Assembly: GCA_964571145.1 (NCBI GenBank)
Contig: CAZNAP010000043.1
Span: 1-18,202 of the forward strand
Reading direction: 5' to 3'
DNA: 18,202 bases
Source: Suilimivivens sp964571145
GTDB taxonomy: Bacteria > Bacillota > Clostridia > Lachnospirales > Lachnospiraceae
The position numbers and the translations under genes were made by a program. This document shows, one piece after another, positions 7,066 through 13,011 of the stretch. The notes under the pieces are model-generated. The model had not been told where the DNA came from. It made no database searches and was given only the letters and a program-made list of their open reading frames with translations. Numbering within the stretch: the stretch's first letter is position 1; each line of letters starts with the position of its first letter.

Positions 7066-7086
7066 GAAAACAGCCCATACAAATAT

Positions 7087-7115
7087 AGTATATATCCAAT
7101 GTCGGTTTTTGAGAA
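7087..7115 (-). promoter_or_regulatory. Putative ptsI promoter
   Basis: On the minus strand, -35 TTCTCA (7110-7115) and -10 TATACT (7087-7092) are separated by 17 bp. This predicts a leader of about 65 nt containing the 7035-7065 hairpin. The -35 matches only 4 of 6 consensus positions. Confidence 0.5.
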
Positions 7116-7127
7116 GACCCCATAATC

Positions 7128-7155
7128 TTAACATGTTCTTAACACTTATTTATGA
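7128..7155 (+). promoter_or_regulatory. PhoP/OmpR-type direct repeats upstream of the kinase gene
   Basis: TTAACA at 7128-7133 and at 7139-7144, then a weaker TTATGA at 7150-7155, all phased at 11 bp with 5-bp spacers. Tandem TTAACA-like hexamers at this spacing are how PhoP of Bacillus and other OmpR-family regulators bind. The last repeat ends 8 bp before the -35 of the two-component operon, a position suited to activation. The same 273-bp gap also holds the ptsI promoter. Which regulator binds is not known; the adjacent OmpR-family regulator is the obvious candidate. Confidence 0.5.
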
Positions 7156-7163
7156 GGATTGAA

Positions 7164-7192
7164 TTGCCCTGTTTCCACGAAAACGATATAAT
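7164..7192 (+). promoter_or_regulatory. Promoter of the two-component operon
   Basis: -35 TTGCCC (7164-7169), a 17-bp spacer, and a perfect -10 TATAAT (7187-7192). This predicts a leader of about 90 nt before the TTG start at 7289. Confidence 0.7.
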
Positions 7193-7288
7193 GAAGCAGA
7201 ACAAAAACATTACGAAGCAAAATTGCAATGTAATAAGACATAATATACCATTTTTCAATTAATCTGTGTAATATTGGGAGGATAAAGT

Positions 7289-8392
7289 TTGAAATTAAAA
7301 TTACCGCTTCGCAAATATAAAAGAAAGCCGTCTTCCTATATAAAGGATACGCTGTTGACTATCGGTATTTTAATTATTGCTACCGGTATTGCATTTGCAT
7401 TCTTCTATATTGTACCGGAAAATTCGGCAAACATTGCACTGGTTTATATTACAGCGCTCGTCTTAACAGCGCGCTTTACCACCGGTTACCTTTATGGTAT
7501 ATTGGCTTCCCTGGTCAGTGTGGTAGGAATCAACTTCCTATTTACATACCCTTACTTTCAGGTCAATTTTACACTTATAGGGTATCCCGTCACCTTTCTC
7601 TTTACCTTGTTGATTGCTATTATTGTCTGTGCCCTGACCACTCGCATGAAAGAACAGGCTGATATTCTGATAGAGCGCGAAAAGCTGCTGATGGAAGCTG
7701 AAAAAGAAAAAATGCGTGCCAATCTCCTCCGTTCTGTGTCCCATGATTTAAGAACACCTTTAACCGGAATTATTGGAAATAGTTCTACCTACATAGATAA
7801 TTACCAATCCATTAGCGAGCAAGAACGACTTGAACTGGTTAACCATATCAAAGAAGATTCTAATTGGCTTTTAAATATGGTTGAAAATCTTCTTTCCGTT
7901 ACCAGAATACGACAAAATTCAATGAAAATTACAACCACTCCTGAATCAGTCGAAGAAGTTGTTTCTGAAGCCATTCAACGTCTACAAAAACGACTTCCCG
8001 AAGCAACAATTCAGGTACAGGTACCGGAAGACTTCATTATGATCCCCATGGATGCGGTGTTGATTGAACAGGTTATTATTAACTTGTTGGAAAATGCCAT
8101 TATCCATTCCGGCAGCGACCTTCCTGTAGAACTGACTGTTACAAAAAACACTTCAGATATTGTGTTTAGTGTCAGAGACTACGGCATTGGCATCGCCCCC
8201 GACCGTCTTGATAGTATTTTTGATGGTTCCGGTTACAATCCCGATATTACCTCTGATTCACATCGTGGAATGGGTATCGGCTTATCAATCTGTAAGACCA
8301 TTATTACCGCCCATAACGGAAACATCAGTGTAACTAATCATGATAATGGAGCAGAATTTATCTTTACATTGCCCAGAGAGGAATCAATATGA
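7289..8392 (+). CDS. KdpD-like sensor histidine kinase lacking the KdpD N-terminal domains
   Basis: 367 aa. The start is TTG, fixed by GGGAGG 7 nt upstream. Residues 20-115 form a four-helix membrane domain of the DUF4118 type found in KdpD, with very short loops. A linker follows, then the dimerisation/phosphoacceptor domain with SVSHDLRTPLTGI (H152). The ATPase domain has the N box NLLENAIIHS (265-274), G1 RDYGIGI (296-302) and G2 GMGIGLSIC (327-335). Full KdpD is about 900 aa with cytoplasmic KdpD and Usp-like domains before the membrane region; none of that is present here. No kdpFABC potassium pump genes are nearby, so a potassium role is not supported. The gene overlaps its response regulator by 4 bp (ATGA). 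Confidence 0.88.
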   Translation: MKLKLPLRKYKRKPSSYIKDTLLTIGILIIATGIAFAFFYIVPENSANIALVYITALVLTARFTTGYLYGILASLVSVVGINFLFTYPYFQVNFTLIGYPVTFLFTLLIAIIVCALTTRMKEQADILIEREKLLMEAEKEKMRANLLRSVSHDLRTPLTGIIGNSSTYIDNYQSISEQERLELVNHIKEDSNWLLNMVENLLSVTRIRQNSMKITTTPESVEEVVSEAIQRLQKRLPEATIQVQVPEDFIMIPMDAVLIEQVIINLLENAIIHSGSDLPVELTVTKNTSDIVFSVRDYGIGIAPDRLDSIFDGSGYNPDITSDSHRGMGIGLSICKTIITAHNGNISVTNHDNGAEFIFTLPREESI

Positions 8393-9105
8393 CTCAAAAT
8401 ATCTTGACCAAAAACAGTATTTTACTAATTGAAGATGAAGAAAATATTCGTTCTTTTATTTCCACCACCTTAAAAGCACAGGGATATAAAATGACTGTTG
8501 CTGCTACCGGAAAAGAAGGCCTTCACTTAACAGCATCTCTTTGTCCGGACATTATCTTGCTGGATTTAGGACTGCCCGATATCGATGGGCTGGATGTGAT
8601 TACACAGCTTCGTGCCTGGACAGGTGTCCCGATTATTGTCATTTCTGCCCGCAGCAATGAGCGTGAGAAGGCCAAAGCATTGGATTGTGGCGCTGATGAC
8701 TACATAACCAAACCCTTCGGCACTGTGGAACTGCTGGCGAGAATTCGAACCTCTCTTCGTCACAGCAGTCAGATGCAGGATATGTCTTCCTATCATCAAA
8801 AACCTTATCATTTTCAGGACCTAACCATTCATTTTGAAGACCGCGTGGTCACACTTGAAAAGAATATTATTCATTTAACACAAATTGAATATAAACTGTT
8901 GACTCTGCTTGCCAAAAACTCGGGAAAAGTATTGACCTACACTTCCATCATGGAGAAAATCTGGGGTCCCTATACTGACAGCAATAATCAGATTCTCCGC
9001 GTTAATATGGCCAACATTCGCCGCAAAATCGAAAAGAATCCTGCTGCTCCTGTTTATGTCTTTACTGAAATTGGGATTGGTTACCGAATGGCAGAAAGTG
9101 AGTAA
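8389..9105 (+). CDS. OmpR/KdpE-family response regulator
   Basis: 238 aa. The receiver domain (11-125) has the acidic pair E15-D16, the phosphoacceptor D59 in IILLDLGLPD, the ISARS switch segment, and K108 in ITKPF. A winged-helix DNA-binding domain (about 140-235) ends in the typical VFTEIGIGYRM wing. It is the partner of the kinase immediately upstream (ATGA overlap) and closest in type to KdpE. Targets are unknown; the 11-bp-phased TTAACA repeats at 7128-7155 are a reasonable candidate for autoregulation. The gene ends directly at a strong terminator. Confidence 0.9.
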   Translation: MTQNILTKNSILLIEDEENIRSFISTTLKAQGYKMTVAATGKEGLHLTASLCPDIILLDLGLPDIDGLDVITQLRAWTGVPIIVISARSNEREKAKALDCGADDYITKPFGTVELLARIRTSLRHSSQMQDMSSYHQKPYHFQDLTIHFEDRVVTLEKNIIHLTQIEYKLLTLLAKNSGKVLTYTSIMEKIWGPYTDSNNQILRVNMANIRRKIEKNPAAPVYVFTEIGIGYRMAESE

Positions 9106-9141
9106 AATAAGCGTATCACTTTTACAAGTGATACGCTTATT
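9106..9141. terminator. Bidirectional intrinsic terminator
   Basis: A perfect 16-bp inverted repeat (AATAAGCGTATCACTT, 9106-9121, and its complement at 9126-9141) with a 4-nt loop. It lies between the response regulator stop (plus) and the CPBP protease stop (minus), one base from each. The AT-rich ends of the stem and T-rich flanks serve both convergent genes. Confidence 0.9.
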
Positions 9142-9142
9142 A

Positions 9143-9997
9143 CTATTTCTTGTCACGAAGCAAAAGCACAAAAAAGACTGAACAGAGTATAAAGCTTGGA
9201 GCTGAGATAATCAAACCATCGGTAATAATCATCGTAGAGCTTTCGGATACACCGCTGATAAATAGCTGTCCGATGCTTTTTCCGCCGAAATTGATTGCGG
9301 CGTGCATAATTGCGGCAGGGTAAATCGAGCCGGTCTTTTTCGTCAGCCACATTAGTCCCATACCCATGAACGTGCATAGAATACACATAAACAGAATACC
9401 AAGATATGGATAACCGTCATATTCCGTACCGAAGTTATGTCCGGCAACCGTAAGTTCCGCATGCCACAATCCCCAGATTACACCACCAATAATAATTGTA
9501 CCTGTTGTGCCGAACAACGGCTCCATTTTTGGATTCATATAACCTCGCCAGCCAAACTCCTCACCAAAAGTATTAAATGCCATAATCGGAATTACCGCAA
9601 GTGCAGATAAAATTCTGCCCGTAATCTGCATACCGTTCAAGCCGCCGCCGATATTAGAAAAATCTGCACCGCCGCAAACGATTGTTGTCATAATCCCCTC
9701 GGTTATTCCCATGACAACCACAGCAAATATCGCTATTAAGTAATATCTTACGTTTCCTTTTAATCTCAAATGCAGCATACTGTCATGCCAGCCCTCATGT
9801 GTGAGTTTACGGGTAATGACATTGGCAAGAGCAGGAGCATACAGGACAGGAAGACTAAACAACGGCATCTTATAGGTTTCAAACCATTCATGATATCCGA
9901 AAGCAAGGTTGAAAATAATTGCGGGAATCCACGACAAGCCAAATGTCAGTAAAAGAAAGATGACAAGTCGCTTTATTGTAAGCCTTTTATTTGTCAT
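9143..9997 (-). CDS. CPBP-family intramembrane metalloprotease (CAAX protease-like)
   Basis: 284 aa with about 8 hydrophobic segments. The three motifs of the CPBP (Rce1/Abi) family are present: EEFGWR (E146, E147, R151), a second histidine motif in GLWHAE (H179), and MHAAINF (H232). In Firmicutes such proteins often act in bacteriocin maturation, self-immunity or processing of membrane proteins. It is the last gene of the GntR-ABC operon, overlapping the permease gene by 11 bp. With an ABC exporter as partner, peptide immunity or resistance is a reasonable inference, but no peptide precursor was found. The substrate is unknown. Confidence 0.88.
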   Translation of the reverse strand: MTNKRLTIKRLVIFLLLTFGLSWIPAIIFNLAFGYHEWFETYKMPLFSLPVLYAPALANVITRKLTHEGWHDSMLHLRLKGNVRYYLIAIFAVVVMGITEGIMTTIVCGGADFSNIGGGLNGMQITGRILSALAVIPIMAFNTFGEEFGWRGYMNPKMEPLFGTTGTIIIGGVIWGLWHAELTVAGHNFGTEYDGYPYLGILFMCILCTFMGMGLMWLTKKTGSIYPAAIMHAAINFGGKSIGQLFISGVSESSTMIITDGLIISAPSFILCSVFFVLLLRDKK

Positions 9998-11537
9998 ATT
10001 CGTTCACCCCCTTCATAAACAGCTTGCAGGACACTTTATAGGACAAAATATATGCACCGATGGATATGAATGGAAATAATCCCGCGCTATTTGCACTGAA
10101 GTCAACCAGCCATTTAAATAGTTTTTCCTGCACTTCCTCAGGGACAAATACTACCAATAAAACGATTAATATTGCCAATCCAAGCATTATAATCAGGTTT
10201 ATTAAAGTACCCTTCTTTTCGCCGAAACGAAACATCAATGGAAATGAAAATGAATTCTGAAATAGCAGGAAAAAGAAAAGCAGGACTAATATGCCTGTGT
10301 AACTGACAGCTTCCTCACCAATCGTAAACCAGCGCATTGTTGCAACAAGTGTTTCTGCAACATAGCTCGAAACGAAATAGAGTCCACACATGGCAAATGA
10401 CAGCACATATTTTGTATACAGGGATTTGTTTACACCGTTTGGTGTGGATGCAGTGAAATATGCCCATAGTTTTCTGCCTTCTCCGTGAAAAACATTCAGT
10501 AATAAACCGCCTACACAAAAATACCCCAGAACGATTGATAGTATTCTCATCTTATCAGAGGTCAGCGTTCGGATAATCCAGCCATCTCCTCCATAACTAT
10601 TACGTAAAGAAACAATTGTTAAGACTGCTGCCAGAAATAGCAATGCAGCAAATGGCAGACTTATTACGCCAAGAATACTTTTCCTGTTCTGCTTGAGTTC
10701 CTTGTAAAGAAAGCCAACCGGTTCACTGTGCGGCACGGTGAGATTTACCTTTTCTTCCTTTGTGTGCGTCTTTTTTATTCTGATACCGCCCAAATAGGCA
10801 AATTGCAAACGATAATAGACAACGAAAAAATACACAGCACAGAGGGCAAGCGTAAGCGGAATAATCCAAATCAACATTTCTCCTGTCAGCTTCGGAAGAA
10901 AATCAAAGGACAAAGGTTCAGTGGTGTCAGAAAGAAGCATTACCATAACATCAAAACCGGTGTACCTTAGGATTACATAACCCAGACAAAGTATAACTGA
11001 TATACTAATCAGGTGACCTCGTGTATCCAGCTTCTGATACTCCTCTGCTGTTCTTGCCTGAAGCCTGAAAAAATCAGTAATTGTCTTAGAAAGCAGAGCA
11101 ATATCCCAAAATACGAACGGCAAAACAACATATCCGATTTGAAAATCTACGTTCATAATCAGACATATTCCAATAACACCGACGAATCCAATCAGCATAG
11201 ATAAAAGCTGCATAACTGCAAATCGTGCCAGCATAACCGCTGCACGTACGAAGGGTGTAATGGGCAATGCATAGGAATAACCAAGCCATCCCGTATTCAG
11301 GTCAGCGCCGAATAATTTATCTTCTACAAATAGCACCATCGGACATAATAGGAATACAATTGAGATATTTTTAGCAAAGCGCAGTATTGCATCAGTTGAT
11401 TCAGCATTATTGCTCAGCACAAAATATCCCCCAAGAAAGAAAAAAACCATAAGAAACAATACGACTAGAACACCTATCAAGCAATGCTTTCTGTTTATAC
11501 GAAGCTCACGGAACAGCAGAGAACGGATTATTTTCAT
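9987..11537 (-). CDS. ABC transporter permease, large two-half ABC-2-like
   Basis: 516 aa from the ATG at 11535-11537, which makes an ATGA overlap with the ATPase gene and has GGGAG 8 nt upstream. A GTG three codons earlier would leave no room for a ribosome binding site. About 12 hydrophobic segments fall in two groups, separated by a hydrophilic stretch around residues 250-290 (KKTHTKEEKVN). It resembles the permeases paired with YtrB/BcrA-type ATPases and lacks a large extracellular domain. It would form the channel for the ATPase encoded just upstream. The substrate is not evident from the sequence; with a YtrA-type regulator and a CPBP protease, efflux of cell-wall-active peptides is plausible. 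Confidence 0.8.
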   Translation of the reverse strand: MKIIRSLLFRELRINRKHCLIGVLVVLFLMVFFFLGGYFVLSNNAESTDAILRFAKNISIVFLLCPMVLFVEDKLFGADLNTGWLGYSYALPITPFVRAAVMLARFAVMQLLSMLIGFVGVIGICLIMNVDFQIGYVVLPFVFWDIALLSKTITDFFRLQARTAEEYQKLDTRGHLISISVILCLGYVILRYTGFDVMVMLLSDTTEPLSFDFLPKLTGEMLIWIIPLTLALCAVYFFVVYYRLQFAYLGGIRIKKTHTKEEKVNLTVPHSEPVGFLYKELKQNRKSILGVISLPFAALLFLAAVLTIVSLRNSYGGDGWIIRTLTSDKMRILSIVLGYFCVGGLLLNVFHGEGRKLWAYFTASTPNGVNKSLYTKYVLSFAMCGLYFVSSYVAETLVATMRWFTIGEEAVSYTGILVLLFFFLLFQNSFSFPLMFRFGEKKGTLINLIIMLGLAILIVLLVVFVPEEVQEKLFKWLVDFSANSAGLFPFISIGAYILSYKVSCKLFMKGVNEYDK

Positions 11538-12415
11538 AAAGACCACTCCCTTTCGTCCTTATGCACATAGTAAAGCATGATGTCATCCAGACTTGCAGGG
11601 TCGACGATTACGCCACGATATTTGTATTCTGCGGACTGACGGTCATTCACCATAACCTCTGCGCCATATGTATTTAATCTGATACTGACGATATTTTCAG
11701 AGGGAATTTTTTCAAGCTCATCCTTGCTGCATTTCAGAAGACCATGGGCTTCAAGAATATCGTCCTTGAAGCCTGAAATCAGAAGCTTGCCCTGGTCGAT
11801 AAAAGTAACGCTGTCTGCGATTTTTTCAAGGTCGGAGGTTATGTGCGATGACATGAGAATGGAACGCTCGCCATCCTGTAAATACTCCATAAAAAAGTGC
11901 AGGATTTCATCACGAACAACGGGGTCAAGACCTGTTGTTGCTTCGTCCATCACAAGAAGCTCCGCATTGTGTGACAGTGCACAGGCAATCTGTAGCTTCA
12001 TTTTCATTCCCTTAGAATACTCGCCGATTTTCTTTTTTAAAGGCAGTTGAAAACGTTCTAAATACTGTGCATAAACAACGTTATCCCATTGCTGATATAT
12101 TCCTTCAAAAATGCGTGCCATATCCTTTGCATTAAAGATATCATGGAATGGTAGCTCATCAAAAACAACTGCGATACGCTGTTTGATTTCCTGTTCATTT
12201 TTCAGATAGTCAAGACCGAGGAGCTTTATTTCACCTGCGTCAATTTTTATGATGTTAAGCAGACTTCGGATTGTTGTGGTTTTTCCTGCACCATTCTGCC
12301 CGATAAACCCCATAATTGAGCCTTTGGGTACAGTAAAGCTGACGTTATCCAGCGTAAAACCGCTGTATTTCTTCGTTACACCTAAGATTTCAATTGCATT
12401 TTCGTATGTATGCAT
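11534..12415 (-). CDS. ABC transporter ATP-binding protein (YtrB/BcrA type)
   Basis: 293 aa. The nucleotide-binding domain spans about residues 7-215: Walker A GQNGAGKTT (39-47), signature YSKGMKMKLQIA (133-144), Walker B LLVMDE (153-158), D-loop GLD, and H191 in SSHI. The Q-loop position reads VVFDELPF, without glutamine, as I recall for YtrB-like ATPases. A C-terminal region of about 75 residues follows. The ATG has GGAGGAG 7 nt upstream and lies 2 bp after the GntR stop. It powers the permease encoded next. Confidence 0.93.
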   Translation of the reverse strand: MHTYENAIEILGVTKKYSGFTLDNVSFTVPKGSIMGFIGQNGAGKTTTIRSLLNIIKIDAGEIKLLGLDYLKNEQEIKQRIAVVFDELPFHDIFNAKDMARIFEGIYQQWDNVVYAQYLERFQLPLKKKIGEYSKGMKMKLQIACALSHNAELLVMDEATTGLDPVVRDEILHFFMEYLQDGERSILMSSHITSDLEKIADSVTFIDQGKLLISGFKDDILEAHGLLKCSKDELEKIPSENIVSIRLNTYGAEVMVNDRQSAEYKYRGVIVDPASLDDIMLYYVHKDEREWSL

Positions 12416-12417
12416 GG

Positions 12418-12792
12418 TTATTCTCCTCCGTTTACAAGGTCTAAAAGTTCATGAAGCTCCTGCATTGTAATCCCTGTTTTTCGCGCTTTCTCTCCGACCT
12501 CCATAAGCAGGGATTCAATTTGCTTAATCTGTTCTTCCCGAAACATCTCCAAATTCTGTGCTTTGACAAATGAGCCTCTCCCCGTGAATGATTCAATAAA
12601 ACCATCACGCTCTAACTCTTCATAGGCACGCTTTGTCGTCATAAAACTGATACGGAGTTCAACGGCAAGGTTTCGCATAGAAGGCAACATTTCGCCTTCC
12701 GTCAGTTTTCCCTCCAGTATCAGCGTCTTGATTTGATTTGCAATCTGCAAATAGATTGACTGGCCGTTTTCATTACTGATGTTGATGTTCAT
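12418..12792 (-). CDS. GntR-family transcriptional regulator, YtrA subfamily
   Basis: 124 aa from ATG 12790-12792, the usual YtrA length. The open frame extends to 12900, but that part crosses the promoter and operator and has no family similarity. The winged helix (residues 12-78) contains LPSMRNLAVELRISFMTTKRAYEELERDGFIE split over helix and wing, then GRGSFV. A short helical dimerisation tail of about 45 residues replaces a ligand-binding domain. AAGGAG lies 12 nt before the ATG, slightly far. It is the first gene of the operon with the ABC transporter and CPBP protease. Regulators of this group typically repress their own operon; the repeats at 12849-12880 are the likely site. Confidence 0.88.
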   Translation of the reverse strand: MNINISNENGQSIYLQIANQIKTLILEGKLTEGEMLPSMRNLAVELRISFMTTKRAYEELERDGFIESFTGRGSFVKAQNLEMFREEQIKQIESLLMEVGEKARKTGITMQELHELLDLVNGGE

Positions 12793-12848
12793 ATTTCGTG
12801 TACACTCCTTGGGATAAAGATACCTGAAAGCCTTCCGGACAGCTTCAC

Positions 12849-12908
12849 ATGTATAAATTGTATAACCGATATGTATACATTTATAACATTGACATTGCAC
12901 CTTGTCAA
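12849..12908 (-). promoter_or_regulatory. Promoter and probable autoregulatory operator of the GntR-ABC-CPBP operon
   Basis: -35 TTGACA (12903-12908) is perfect. -10 TATAAA (12880-12885) follows after 17 bp and has an extended TGT. Overlapping the expected transcription start is an inverted repeat ATGTATA (12849-12855) / TATACAT (12874-12880), with another GTATA block at 12860. This placement suits repression by the YtrA-type GntR protein encoded first. That the repressor binds here is inference. Confidence 0.75.
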
Positions 12909-12932
12909 TAGGGTTTCAGAAGGTTTTCATGC

Positions 12933-12964
12933 AAAAAAAACCATCGCACTTAAATGTACGATGG
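12933..12964 (-). terminator. Intrinsic terminator of ppdK
   Basis: On the minus strand, CCATCG/CGATGG (12941-12946 with 12959-12964), extended by 2 bp past a mismatch, is followed by eight T (12933-12940). It lies about 45 bp after the ppdK stop and also carries T-rich sequence on the other side (12966-12971). It separates ppdK from the GntR operon promoter just downstream. Confidence 0.92.
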
Positions 12965-13011
12965 CTTTTTTATCATATTCTGCTATATAGCTTTTGTCTG
13001 TGTCAGAGCTC

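Noticed and set aside
7289..9105. Potassium-transport (kdp) operon
   Set aside because: Only the kinase core and regulator resemble KdpDE; no kdpFABC genes are in the window and the KdpD N-terminal domains are missing.
11538..11546. GTG start of the ABC permease three codons upstream
   Set aside because: The GGGAG would directly abut the GTG; the ATG at 11537 has proper spacing and an ATGA overlap with the preceding gene.
12793..12900. 36-residue N-terminal extension of the GntR regulator
   Set aside because: The extension overlaps the operon's promoter and repeats and adds a Cys-rich non-family sequence; the ATG at 12792 gives the normal YtrA length.
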